This document shows, piece by piece, positions 1 to 12,486 of a DNA stretch of 64,000 nt; the stretch's first letter is position 1, and each line of letters starts with the position of its first letter. The notes below the pieces were generated by a model. That model ran no database searches, was not told the origin of the DNA, and saw only the letters and a program-made list of their open reading frames with translations. A program made the position numbers and the translations under genes. Source of the stretch: Varroa destructor (lineage: Eukaryota; Arthropoda; Arachnida; Mesostigmata; Varroidae); assembly GCF_002443255.2 (NCBI RefSeq), contig NW_019211459.1, forward strand, positions 23,825,719 to 23,889,718, in the 5' to 3' direction.

Positions 1-3000
1 AGTCCAACGGTCTCCAGTCAGAATGGCGGTTCTAGAAAAAAATCTATATATGATATTTCAAGGTGACGTGCACCGTCAATGATTCAGGGCGATCTTCGGC
101 GTGTCTTTGCAGTTTCTGGCAAGAAACCTAATTACTGACTGTGGTAGGCTGCTCTCCACATAAACAGGATACGAAGCAGCCCAATGATAGTGCCTGCAGA
201 AAAAAGTGAGACAAAAAGGGAAAAAGAGGCAGTTCTTGCGACAAATGACCACGTGAAACGAATACGTGAATGCACACAGACGTGAAAACGTGTCAGTTAG
301 TCAGATCACCTTTGGATGTTTCATATGTGATTCACTCAGATTTCTTTCAGTTATTGCTAGTGAGCTTTTGTGGCTATTAAATGATTTGTCAATGTCGTTA
401 AATAACATTTACAATACAAAGTTATCCATTAGTGTTTAAAAGTAAAAACACAAAGTCCGGACATAGAGTACAGATTGAAATACTCGTAGAAATAAATAGT
501 TTCTCCTAATCAAGTTAGCGTCGAGAGTAAGCAAAACCCTTACGGATATTTTTCCTCGCTGCAGTGGCCCGTTTGGTCGCGCGCTCTATCTCCCTTTTTC
601 TCTCAAACCCTTTTTTAAAAAGTAGCGTCTACTCGACAAGGTATGCTACGAAGTAGGAATGCAGCCTCACCAATGAATTGTCTGATGCTTCGTAGTATGG
701 TGTGCTGCGTGATTTGCCTGTTAAAGTTGAGGGCACGCCAAATAGTTTAGATGTGAAACACGCTTTGTATCAGGCTGGAATGGGCCAGCCGTCCAAAGGT
801 AGCTTTAACGGCTGTGCCGGACGTTGAACTCAAAACGTTTAGTGAATTCGATTTCGTCGATATTGTCATCATGTTTACATCTTAGCTTAGTTTCTTGTAC
901 AATGTTTATGTGGTCAAGCGAACTGTTCTAAGCTCACGGAACACCAGAATTAATAACCTGGAACGATATTATATTACATCAGCACTTCGTGATGTCCGTA
1001 GGGTATACAGGTACACTTACATTATGGGAAGGCAATCAACCGGATAATCATTGGAAGCCACAAGCACTCTCAACCGTAAAAATCAATCCTATATATCAAT
1101 CCAATATAATCCTATAAAGAACAAAATTAAGAATTTAATCCTCTATGTCCCATTTTGGTATCCATTTATCTGTATTTCAAAATCGGGCACCTATATATAA
1201 ACACGTATTTCGAATTCACAGAAAAGATAAAATACGACAAAAGAGGAATGGAAAGTATGCCGCAAATAAGTGAACACGCTATTTACTGTTGTCTCGTCGC
1301 CATGTATCGACAAATGACACACTCAAGGACGGAGCGTCTGGCCAGTTATTGCCTAGCAATGCAAATTCGCAAGCGCTGTTCGCCGAAGGCTTGCAACCGC
1401 ATTCTCCTTTTGACGCTTGCGTTAAAAATGGGGTTTTCTACAAAATATCATGGTATCAGTAAATGAGCGATTCCCACAAAACGTCGGCACAAGAGATAAT
1501 TACTTCAGGGAAATAACAGAACTTAACGAAATGTAAGGAGAAACGTTTCCTTCGTTGATAGCTGGGCACTACTCGATCACAAACACATATGAAATGTTGG
1601 AGAAAAATTGAATAGCGCAAAGTGGAAGCGAGATAAATGTCGAACAAAAAATAATATGAAATTAGTAACAAAATCCTTAGTCTCAGCTGCGTGATTTTAC
1701 GGTTGCTGTTTTATTGCTAAGGGTGTTAAACACAAAAATGGTTCACCGCGACGCAGCGGAGGCGCCATCTCCGCCTTGGATACCGCAGTGTAGTACACAT
1801 GATGTTTTACATATGTTTACATTATCTGCTTGTGTGCACAGACATATACATATATATGAGTGAATAAATTTACGAAAAATATACGTCACTACCGTATCGA
1901 ATCTCATGACTTGAATGTTAGCAGAGTTAAAATACATTAAAGTAGCATAGCAAATTTCTGCTGTATATAACGATGCACTCAGAGATTTACTGATAAATGC
2001 TTATGAAAGTCCGTTAGGCATCAAATGCGCAATGTTGATTATATATTATAGATTTTTAACTCGTATTTTTTCAACTCGGCGACATACGTGAGCTACAAAG
2101 AAAAATTATTCATTTTCAATCTGTGTCTTTGGAGCTATTATAGTATGTCACGGGTAAATTAACTATTTAGTACCCGGTAAAAGATTGTTATCTGAATTTC
2201 CCCAAACTGCCTGACTTGAGTGCGCTTTTAAAGAAGAAATGTGGCACAGTTGTGCCCATTAGGGTAGTAAGCGAAACGTTCTAGCATTACAACTATTTTA
2301 AATACTATATCTTGATCTAGTAGGTTAGGTTTGCCTGGAACGACGCACGTCTTAACCAAACCCTGCAAGTCCTAACCTGGAATTTGCACGTACTGTTCTG
2401 TTAGAAACTGCTGAATGCAAATTCGACACTCATACTACTGCTAATTTGTCCATTATTGGCGAATATTATTCAGTTGAGCATACCAACGAAAATATTTGTT
2501 TGTATTACACGAAATTCTGAGCCTGCCAATTAGCCGTTTCCAGTTATCTCAACAATTACTCTGTGAAGTCATTAAGGATCGCCCGCCCTTTTCGCTTCCG
2601 CACGGAATGAAATGTTGTATATACAGTACTGCCTTCGATACAGTATATTAGTTATAAACATTTAGTAGAACTCATTGAATTCGTTCACTTCTGGGTGACT
2701 ATCATATTTAGCAACGCTTACCAAGGTATATTTCCTCGCTAGTTTTTTGCTAGACAACAAATGAGAAGCTGTCCACAGATCTATACATTGACTGGTCATG
2801 TATCGTGGGTTGGGTATGCCACAATACTCCTATGCTTCTAATTGAATAAACTTTTAGGCTTCGAAAGCTTCACCTAGCATATATAAGGATAAGTAACCAT
2901 CAAGGGTAAAGCCATCGTGTTATTGATCATTATGATACATAGTTACTTACTCGATATTTAGTTTTTTGTGAACCTATTTGGCAAGGGCATTTTTTTCAGA

Positions 3001-3225
3001 GACAAAGAGACACCGTGCTATGAATGATATCACTTTATCATTGCTATTGCTGTGATGGCAATGTGCCGTTCCACTTTGCGATATTTAGCTGATCGGACCG
3101 CGTCTTCATCTCCTCTCTGTCATAGATGACGTTAGCAGGTACTGGCCTAAAGTTATCGTTTGCTTCACCTCTCAGTATGGAGGAACGCCCTAAAAACCTC
3201 CATTTATCGGCTCATAAGGTTATGG
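1..3225. other. intergenic, no recognisable gene
   Basis: AT-rich sequence with only short chance reading frames; the longest is about 100 codons, without family resemblance or splice structure. It lies beyond the 3' end of the FARP-like gene and must contain that gene's 3' UTR, but I see no clear reverse-strand AATAAA close to the stop codon. Confidence 0.6.
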
Positions 3226-6200
3226 CTAAACAGTGACGGAACCAATTGCTTCGAGCCATCGCTGAAACGTATAGTCGCTCTCCGCACGAAAGAAATACGT
3301 GTGTGCTTTAAACTGCAACTTGAGCACAAACTGTTTTTCGATCGCATCTTCGACATTCGGCGTGCTCACGTTGTAACCAAGCAGCGGCAAGCACGCTAAA
3401 GGCGTCGTGTCTTGATACGATTTATAGAAGAACAGGCTGAAATCGCTAAACACGATCCAAAGTTTCTGCCAGCCTGTTGAGTGTTTGAACTTGCGCAACA
3501 AATAACCAGACATATGGTGGCTTAGTCCGGCTCTCTCGTAGTCTTCGCGACTGACGCTGATTTGGCGTAACCAACAGACGTGAAGCGTTGTGTTGCATCG
3601 AGGGTATTGATTGCTTTTGCTGAGCTGAGCGATCACTGCGGGATTTAGTATCTGATGACTGCTAGCGATACTGCTGCGGTTGCTCGCGGCGCCAACGGAG
3701 CTCAAGCCATCGTCGGAGGACGCACATGATTGAAGCGTACTGTAGGCATTAATGTCGTCCTCGGGTGAAGAGCAAGCGTCGACCGCTCGTTGAATTGCCA
3801 CGATCCATCGTTCACGCTCCGCTTCACTGGGCGCAGCTACCATGAGGGCACGGTGGGGTGCATAAATTGTGAAGCAATGCTCCATACCGACGCGAGGTTC
3901 ACTTACCTCGACCATGACACCTTTCAGTTGAATTTGACCATGGGCTCGAAACCTGAGACCAGGATCGTCATTGATTTTGTTAGCATACACGAGACAATCA
4001 CTGAATAGGAAAAACATACGCTGCTGATATCCCTTCTTCGATAACTTCATTAGGGATCCCTCACGGAGAAACTGCTTTTCCAAAATTGAATCAACGCCAC
4101 TAAGATCGCGTTCCAGCTCCATGAGTTTGACTTGGTTCTTGGCCTGATGGACCTGGGCGGCCATTCCGGCGATGATTGGCTTTAGTTTTTCGATGACCTC
4201 TTCGCAGAACGCACGATCAGGATGATCACTCGAGTAAAATTTTGTAAGTTTAGTGCATGCCCTCGAATAGTGCAAAAGCCGATGCAACGGACGCGTAAAC
4301 AGCAGTGCCAAGGGCACGTAGCAGACTTTGTTTGTCTCAAAACTCTCGATCGTACAGCGAAAGCTCGTATTTTGATTAAACGCCTTTTCATAGGCCTCGA
4401 GCAGGGCAGGAAGCTCACTAGCATAAGCTTTATAATGCGCCAGCACCGAACTATACTCGAGAAGAAGGCTTCCAACACCCTCGAAAGAGTTCGTGCCAGT
4501 CACGGGACGGCCTTCCATCGCTGCGATCCGATGCTCTAGATCTCGCAGCAGTCGACCGTGCAGCTTATTAATAGGATCCAGTAATTGGAACAAACGCCCA
4601 ATAAATTCTGTTGTCAGTTCCTCGGATTCGTCTGCGCTGGAAATGCTTTTGTGGCCTTTATCATCGTCAAAATGATCCCTAAACCAGAACGTAATAATCT
4701 CGAGGTCGCGCCTATACGTTCGTTCGGTCATGAGCAATTCCTTTGATACGTAGTAGCTTGTCTCCTGTTTTTGTAATGAAGCTCGACGATCGAAGCTATT
4801 TAGACGGTTATCCATGGGGGTGGAGTGCAGCTCAAGAAAGAGATTTCTGCAGAGCTCACTATCGACAAATACTCCGTTTCGGTTTTGATCAGTTATAATT
4901 CGTACGCTATTAGCATTAGCGTCTTTAATTATTGAGGATCGTTTTTCAATGTTCCCCCGGTGCACAATGTGGTCATTTCTTAGGTCGGTTTTGTTCAACT
5001 CGGTAGCCGAATTTCTCGATGAAATCGATCTCCGTTCGCCAGGCGGATCACTGAATCTCTTTTCCTCGACTATAGGCGACGATGTTGAGGCCGGAGGCGG
5101 AGCAATTAATGATCTTCGTACGCATTTTGGAGGTGCAGGCAAAAGAGTGTGACGCAGACTCACCGAACGGGTAAATGGTCGACGAGCCAAATCACCGCTC
5201 TCTCTTACCTGTTCGATGATCTGCTTTTGAGTACGGCCTGAATATCGGAACGATGAACCCCGTGAAAAAATGCGTGTTTTGTGCCTCGACGGAGACTTCG
5301 GTAGCTCACTTAGTCGGAAAAAACAGTGGTTCTCAATGCAACGTTTCCAAAAGCTTTTTGCAGCATTCCTTGAAGCAAAAGTGAATTCTTCCACCTTCTT
5401 ATAATATCCATAGCCTTCGCTCGGATGAAACTTAATAAGGAAACGCTTTCGTTTGAAGCTCAGTTTTCGGATACTGTTCCATGAAAATGTGTTTATTCGA
5501 GTCGTACTCTGCAAGACTAAGAGACCCATATGTGCAACGGCTAAGTTGAGCGGAATGTCTTGGGTGTCCTTGGCGGCAACCATTTTTACACCATAAAGGT
5601 CACATTTGCGAACATGATCAAGTAGGTTTAGCTCGGCGTCCAAAGGAGACTGACCGAAATGCCTTCGATGGTGGCTCATTACTGCCTCTTCAAATTTTCG
5701 AGTTTGGGTTGGTAGAAACTTCGTCCGTGACAGGTACTCGCCATCGGCGCACTCCGACACCATAAAATCACCAAATGTGGCCTGAACAATGTATGAGCAA
5801 AGTAGAGCAGCGACGTCCTCTGGGACAGGCAGGTCGCCTGAAGCCAGATCCTTCTTAATTTGCAACGCGAACAGATATCGCGTATGCTCTTCCTCAAGCT
5901 GGGCCGGGTCAGGTACATAGAACTTCACTGCAAACTCCATCATTGGTTGGGGTCGATTTCCCAGTCCGAGCTGATCGCCCATTCGTTTCCCATAATCTAG
6001 CCAATAGCGTGTACCCTGCGTGTCCTGATACTCCAGGCCGAAGTACTCCCGCTCGAGGATGTTGAGCACATGACAAACTTTGTCGAATAGCACTTGTCCA
6101 TCGGCCCGAGCAGCGACTTGGAACGTCTCGACGTGATCGTCAAGAAACTTTACATCTACGGCTTGCAGTTCCTTTGAAACGACTGGCTGGGCGGCGCCGT

Positions 6201-6300
6201 TCGCGAGTTCGGCGTCTTGCTGTTGTTGTTGCTGCTGCAGGGATTGTTGTCCAGGCGCACGGTTTGCCGTTCTGTGATTGGCGGTCTTATCTACGGCCAT
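3226..6300 (-). CDS. FARP: FARP-like FERM, RhoGEF and PH domain protein, single exon
   Basis: A 1024-residue frame, uninterrupted from ATG to stop. Vertebrate FARP1/2 (CDEP/FIR) are Rho-family guanine nucleotide exchange factors acting at the plasma membrane in neurite and dendrite growth. Domains in order: FERM lobes about residues 47-335, the FERM-adjacent segment 336-385 (basic, with RIFSRGSSFRYSGRTQKQ), a low-complexity linker, DH 515-720 (begins YYVSKELLMTERTYRRDLE), first PH 743-842, second PH 927-1022 (SGYLLRKFKHSTGWQKLWIV and FRAESDYTFQRWLEAIGS are typical FARP). Length and domain order match the vertebrate proteins (about 1045 residues), so the gene looks intact. Residues 18-28 are a glutamine-rich tract encoded by a CAG-type repeat. 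No intron interrupts the frame, unlike vertebrate orthologues. It is divergent from the methyltransferase gene, 2.7 kb away. The ATG chosen is the first in frame; a 5' non-coding exon could exist. Confidence 0.95.
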   Translation of the reverse strand: MAVDKTANHRTANRAPGQQSLQQQQQQQDAELANGAAQPVVSKELQAVDVKFLDDHVETFQVAARADGQVLFDKVCHVLNILEREYFGLEYQDTQGTRYWLDYGKRMGDQLGLGNRPQPMMEFAVKFYVPDPAQLEEEHTRYLFALQIKKDLASGDLPVPEDVAALLCSYIVQATFGDFMVSECADGEYLSRTKFLPTQTRKFEEAVMSHHRRHFGQSPLDAELNLLDHVRKCDLYGVKMVAAKDTQDIPLNLAVAHMGLLVLQSTTRINTFSWNSIRKLSFKRKRFLIKFHPSEGYGYYKKVEEFTFASRNAAKSFWKRCIENHCFFRLSELPKSPSRHKTRIFSRGSSFRYSGRTQKQIIEQVRESGDLARRPFTRSVSLRHTLLPAPPKCVRRSLIAPPPASTSSPIVEEKRFSDPPGERRSISSRNSATELNKTDLRNDHIVHRGNIEKRSSIIKDANANSVRIITDQNRNGVFVDSELCRNLFLELHSTPMDNRLNSFDRRASLQKQETSYYVSKELLMTERTYRRDLEIITFWFRDHFDDDKGHKSISSADESEELTTEFIGRLFQLLDPINKLHGRLLRDLEHRIAAMEGRPVTGTNSFEGVGSLLLEYSSVLAHYKAYASELPALLEAYEKAFNQNTSFRCTIESFETNKVCYVPLALLFTRPLHRLLHYSRACTKLTKFYSSDHPDRAFCEEVIEKLKPIIAGMAAQVHQAKNQVKLMELERDLSGVDSILEKQFLREGSLMKLSKKGYQQRMFFLFSDCLVYANKINDDPGLRFRAHGQIQLKGVMVEVSEPRVGMEHCFTIYAPHRALMVAAPSEAERERWIVAIQRAVDACSSPEDDINAYSTLQSCASSDDGLSSVGAASNRSSIASSHQILNPAVIAQLSKSNQYPRCNTTLHVCWLRQISVSREDYERAGLSHHMSGYLLRKFKHSTGWQKLWIVFSDFSLFFYKSYQDTTPLACLPLLGYNVSTPNVEDAIEKQFVLKLQFKAHTYFFRAESDYTFQRWLEAIGSVTV

Positions 6301-9031
6301 TTCGCCGATACGGTTTAGATCATCTACACCTGCAGTACCCAGATCGCACGCGATTCGACCTTACCGGTGCTCCGTAGAGTCAGCTGTGAGCTTCATCCTC
6401 GTTCTTGTCTTTGACGATGGCCCACCCCAGTTTGGACGCGCATCGGTTTTACACTACAGATATTACACTCAAATATCTCACTTAGGCACAACGTAGTCAC
6501 ACAAAGAGAATTCGACATACATAGGTCTAAGTAACAGCGAGAACATCCGGTATGACTATACTTAAGAATTGGCAAACGGAGGTTGCTCCAGCCTTTCGTA
6601 CAAGCCAAGTAAAAGACTACCAATGTTAACTGCAATATAAATCCTTATCATACTCTGTATGGCTAGCCAACTCGCACTATGCATGACGAAACATTTTCTA
6701 TGTTAATTGGCCACTCTAGTCATCACCAAAAGAAGCACATTAACACTTTACAAAACTTTTTTATGTATCCACTCGATGCATAGTGCTGTCATAGAACGCT
6801 GGCTGACTGCGTCTACCAGCCAGTTCGTGGACAGCGGCCGCCCTATAGAGGACACATTAAGTGTATTGAAATCACCAATTGCTTAATGAAACACCACGCA
6901 AACGCAAGTTGAAATAAGCTTTATATGGGCCTCAAGATACTGTGGGCACAAAGATATAATTATACTACCCAATGCCAATTTTGTCAGACCCAGCTGGTTC
7001 TGAGGCGTGGTGACAGAATAGTTGCTTCCCAACCGATAAGAGCCCATGGATTTTTTCGCAGAGTTACTATTTAAAAAAGATTTAGGTTGTTAGTCATACA
7101 AACTACAATAATAAACAAGGTTTAATATCAACAGTAAGCAATGAAATGTGTTTTATTCTATCGATTACGGTTTGCAGCGGCTCATTGTAAGAGAACCTAA
7201 GCATCCAATCTCACTCACGATTAAAAAAAGTAAAGATCTGCCAGTTGCGTTAACCGTGAATAGAGCGATGTACTCGAATTTCTTAGTTGATTATACTTCT
7301 GAGGGATTGCAGCGGCTGAGAAAATGAAAAAAAAATCGCAGTTTTAATAACTATACCCGTGTTTTGGCTCGAAAACATATATTTATTCAAGGCTTTCCTG
7401 AACCCTCGATTGCTCGTTGGACTTAACCGAAAAGCGCAAAACGTTGCACTAGCTTATCATTGAAAAATCCTGGTCCTGCTTTCCGATTCATAGAGATTAG
7501 GCTGTTCCGGAAGACTATTGCCAGGAAAGTCGTATACTCGCGGTAGTGCAATGGTAACGCGTTTCCCTATAAAACTTAGAGACACGTGAGGTATTTTAGT
7601 TTAAAAACTTGATCTAACCAGACACACGTTAAAAAAAACTGATGACATTTATATAAGATCGCCGTGTCCCTTAAAAGACTATTGCCGCCTAAGAACTCAA
7701 CTGATCTGTTGATCGAAGCTTCTCCTCAGGGCGGCGTAATGGGGCAAGGGTGGTACCTCCTCAGCATAGCTCAGCACGACTCAGCTGCTTGAGCCATTGC
7801 TGGTTTCCCCATTGTTTTTCCTCTATATCTTGACGCAGCTGGTGGCTCTTGTTAATGTTGTCAGTATCGTCGTTTCCTGCGTCCGCTCGGGGATCCGCGT
7901 AGTGTTTCTGCGACTCCCACAAGCGACGCCGGCCTATTCAATGAACATTCGTGGGCATCGTGTGAGACGGTGCGCGGTCGTAGGCGGTCCTGTGAGAATT
8001 GTGCAAAACCGTTCGGTGCGTGTTCAAAACACGCCGCGATAGTAAAAAATTGGTATATTCCTAGCCAGCACTCGCGATCATTTGGAGAGATGAAATTCGG
8101 TTTCGGAGCACGCACTATTCACACAGTCGTAGGTATACAAGCTCTTAACTCGTTAAAGTAATATGAAGTTGTAGAGTAACATGACACGAGCAAGAACACC
8201 TGTTAGAGCACCGGAGCTACGCTGTTTGAACTAGCCCTTAGCGTCACTTGTGCGTGTACTCTCCGGACGTACACCTCACGTCGGATATGCATAGCTTTTG
8301 AGTTTTATACGTACCCGGGTTAGGGCGTGACGATTCAGCAGCGCGGTTCGTAGATTAGAACATGGTGATAGTATCGCTGTCGTGTATAAAGCATGTTGTA
8401 TGCACGACTGAATGGCTATCATATAGTTGGATGAAAAATCATTTTAGAAACACAGAATAGCGGTGCACTGCTGTATTGGATTTGGATGGCCTATTTTGGG
8501 TCCCAAGGGCAAGATATTGATGAAAAAGACATACAGTAATATATGCATACGATGAACTTAAACACCTACTATATAGCAACTAAGCATTGAAATGGTAAAG
8601 CAGTAGCAGCAAACGTCGTATTTGGTTTTGAATTTGCAATTGTTATTTTGAGGCATGCGTTACAATGAATATTTAATCTTACTAATTCTATATTAAAAAA
8701 GGGTACTTATATGCTAAAATTTTATTTTATTTAAAATCGAGTAGCGTCGCATATGTTTTTAGTCAGGGGAGAAAATAAGTAGTGGTTCTATTATGTGAAT
8801 AAAAGGAAATGTATTATATTCAAGTGGGTGTTTTCTGCACATAAATCTCTGCATAGCATTCCACTTCAAGGTGCGAAATTATCGTTAGACTGCGCTGAGC
8901 AGTAAAATTTCTGATATAAACTAGGAAAGGTATATTAACATAAAAAACAACTGGGGGTTTTACTGATAACAATCAGTTTTACAATTTTTATCATGCCACA
9001 GGAGTAAAACAAAGTAGGTTTCGAAAAAATT
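6301..9031. other. intergenic between divergent genes, no gene seen
   Basis: Should contain the promoters of the FARP-like gene (leftward) and the methyltransferase gene (rightward). Short overlapping frames near 7.8-8.1 kb show no family resemblance. There is no TATA box placed convincingly before either start. Confidence 0.5.
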
Positions 9032-12000
9032 ATGGACGCTGCAACCGCATGGGAGAAAATTGAACAAGTCTTGTCCAACACGCGGCCTAACCAAAGAACT
9101 GATATTCTGTTCGGCCTACGGAATTGGCTAGAGTCTTGTGGAGAAGAACGGCCCGGTGAGTTAAGAAATACGATGCTTAGCTACGTTCTTTGATAATTTG
9201 TATACCACTTTAAGGTTAGAGACCCCAGAATAATTTCCATGTTCCAACTCAAAATACTACTTGTCGACGATGTCATGAATACTAACGAAACTGTGTTAAC
9301 CTCCGTTAAAGTATGAGAGGTTATGCAGAAAGAGGAATACCGTTCTTATGCGTATTTGGGTATTAACAGTTAGAAATAACGTCGAGTAAGTTAGCCTGCA
9401 TTCTCGAATTGATTCCGGTTCTATAATGGTTAAGTAATTCGACTTAGGAATGAACCTTATGATAATTTTCAAAACGACGACAAATCAAGTTGAACATATT
9501 TGGAACTAGATATGTGCATATAAATGAGTAATATCCTTGTAATAATGTATAAAGATTACTTGTAGTAGACTAAACTACCTTAGAAGAGTACTCGTGGCCT
9601 TAACCTAAATCATGTCCTTCAACCTCTTTAGAAATTACTCTGTATGCACAATTCAAAAATCTGTCTGGGCCGGACATAGTAACACAGAAATTCATAATTA
9701 TAAAATTCGAACAGATACGGCCGTGAACCAAAAAGTTGCTTCTCAATTGGATATCATTGCTGACTTCATTCGAAAAAAACTGCCTTTGGATGCAATACTA
9801 CCCTCGGAGAGGATAGTCGCTCCAACTTCTGGAGAGGTAGGTATTATAATTAGAAAGGAATGCATTTTGCGTTATAAATTACTAATATTTTACTTAATAA
9901 AAATAAACTTACTTTATTTCACACAAGGCGTGTATGTATGCTAATGTTTAATCGCGTACTCTGAACCGATCCATAATCTTCTTTTTTTAGTCGTCCACCG
10001 CGCTACCATTTTATTTTAACGCCATTCAATGTTTTGACAATGGATGCCTATAGAAATCAAAGTCATTGCTTTGAAAAATGACAAGTTCGTTCCAGTGCTT
10101 TTTACAACCATATTTCGCGGCTCAGTAAGGCGAAAGTCAGTTCCAAATCAAAGGCCCTTGAAATTTTGGTTAGCATGTATTGAACAGCGTCTTGCTTCAA
10201 CTTTTACGTCGATAAATTGTACTTATCTGAATTCCATGGCAACCATGACATTTTTCTCTTAAATTGCCTACTGCGTAGAAAGAAACCTAAGGTGCATAAC
10301 AAAAAAATTGTATGTGTGAAACGTCACCTAGACACTTTCTATGATATAAGTATGATAAGTAAGCTAGGCTGTTGAAAAATTCCTCTAGAAATTGTCGATG
10401 GTTCGATTTGTTGCAGAACGCCGATTGTAACCCGCGTACTACAATGCATGTTGATGCTTTCCTTTACCCGGATGAAGAAATTAATAAACTTTGTGAAGAT
10501 GGCATTCTTTCAATGTCCTATTGCTCCGATTGTGGGTCAAGGAATATCCGACCGCTCAGTAAGTAGCCATATGATTCTCTTCTTAAAACTCAGTCGACAA
10601 TGACAACCAATAGATGTAGATATTTGTTTACTTTTGTGTGAAGTCTCGATACACCGCATTACTCGTAGTTTTAACAAAAACAGCTAACATCATATGATCG
10701 TGATAAATATTGCTTAACATTGTTTTATTTCTGTAATCAACTTGGCTTTGTTTATTGCAGCTATTATTTCTCACTCAGCGTCGAAAAGTCGAACTCAGTT
10801 CATCTTTCAGAAGGTATTGCCTCCTGATCTTGTGAACGGCGGTACAGTGGTTGATGTGGGATCTCGGTTGGGTGTGCTCTGTTATGGGGCTTATTTGATG
10901 TCCGGCGCAAGTCGGATAATAGGAGTCGAATTAAACTCAGATCTGTGTACTCTGCAAGAAAGTGTTATCCAAAGATTTTCTATGAATGATCGAATTCAGG
11001 TAAATCCTTTACATCTAGAATCAGTACTTCATGTTTTTTTTATTATAAGCCTGAAAAGATTTATCACTTAAATATCATATATACAGCAAGTGGATACACA
11101 ACTGCTACTAGAGCAAGATTTTTAGATTTATATACCTATGCATTACTCAAACTGACTAACTGAAAAACCGAATCACGCATTACACACGTATGTAGAGGTA
11201 TGATGTCGAATTAATATTTCTACCTATTGAACTTAGAGATAGCGGTCATGTAGCACATGATATTAGACCTTCCACAGCAGAACAAGTTTCGCTATAGCAA
11301 AATGCAAATTCACCAAAAAGTTTTGATATTACTAAATATTTGTATTATTATGTGCTGGTGAGATTATATTACAGATCGTGAATGCTGATATAGTGAGTTT
11401 GCCGGACGTTCTCGCTGGAGCCAACGCTGTCTTTATTAATAACTCGTTTGAGTTTTTTAGTGATCACTCCAAGCAACGTGAAATATGGGCGTTCATTGCC
11501 AGAAGTTGTAAGCCAGGATGTATTCTAGTCACCGTGCCTTCACTGGAAGATGCTTTCAAGTCCTTGCAAGTACGTGTCTATGGGGGTTTGCAAACGATGG
11601 GCCCTTTATCTAGCATATTATAAGTACACCGATTTTACAGGACCCACGGCTTTAATAACGTTAGGTACTTAATTAGCTACTTAAATACCTAGGTGTACAC
11701 TTAATAGACGTAATAATACGTGTATATAAAAGCATATCTCTCCAGATTTCTATTTTCACGCTTTTTGGCTATCTTCGTCATGCAAGAACAAAACCTCGAA
11801 ATTACCTCTTTAAGACAACAAAACTGATTGCCCTACTAGAAGAGATTAATCAAAGTAAATCTCGTGGACTTTGTAGATTTTCTCCAATAGACCTATGAAA
11901 CGGCATGTGCAATGCCTTTTTTGTATTTGTAATTTGTAGTATTTATAATTTTTGATTCTAATTAATACTGTAATTTCTACTAGAGATGAGGGATTAAATT

Positions 12001-12262
12001 AATAACTTTGTGTCATCTCTAAATAGAAACAGTTATGCGCCGCGTTTCTCTAGCTCTCAATTTACTTCCCAAATGATTCAATAGATCTCCCAATTCTTAA
12101 AGTTTAAATTAATTTTGTACACAGATTTCTCCAACACTGGTTGATCTTACGAAATGGGTACGCAAGATGCCTATTGCGCTGAGTTTTATGGATGAGAGCG
12201 ACGATGAATTCGCTGAGATGAAAGAAGTTCATCGATACGAAGTGTTAAACCCAATGAAGTGA
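9032..12262 (+). CDS. Class I SAM-dependent methyltransferase-like protein of unknown function
   Basis: Six exons: 9032-9155, 9715-9836, 10417-10558, 10761-10999, 11375-11569 and 12125-12262, giving 319 residues with all phases compatible (an alternative acceptor at 9688 would add 9 residues). The fourth exon holds a Rossmann methyltransferase core: VVDVGSRLGVLCYGAYL (about residues 159-175) in the place of motif I, then a strand ending GVELN (184-188) whose acidic residue would bind the SAM ribose; the next exon continues NADIVSLPDVLAGANAVFIN. Before the core is a cysteine-bearing region with CSDCGS (118-123), possibly a small metal site with C86 and C108. From memory this arrangement resembles a conserved but unnamed animal family; the substrate is unknown. 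Exon 2 is the weakest boundary because its acceptor lacks a strong pyrimidine tract. A polyadenylation signal follows 219 bases after the stop. Confidence 0.82.
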
Positions 12263-12480
12263 CGTTTGCTGTTGTTGTAAGGAGCAACCGTTCTCAGCAG
12301 CGTGTCGTTGAAGCCATACGCGATATTGCCACAGGAAACGGTAGTCTTTACATCAACCGTGCTAGCAGTTCTTGTTACTGTCTATGGAAGTTACTTTATT
12401 TGTATTTGCTTTCCTGTTCGTTCGTTGCTGGTGGATGATTAAACATAGTCAACGGGGCGGTAGTTAATCATGAAAAAGAG

Positions 12481-12486
12481 AATAAA
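12481..12486 (+). terminator. Polyadenylation signal AATAAA, methyltransferase gene
   Basis: Canonical hexamer 219 bases downstream of the stop codon at 12260-12262. A second AATAAA lies near 12740 and could also be used. Confidence 0.5.

Noticed and set aside
4222..4675. Open frames on the plus strand inside the FARP exon
   Set aside because: Shadow frames antisense to a clearly coding exon, without family resemblance.
7531..7610. tRNA-like stretch with GGTAGTGCAATGGTAACGCG
   Set aside because: Resembles an A box, but no B box follows at the right distance and it does not fold.
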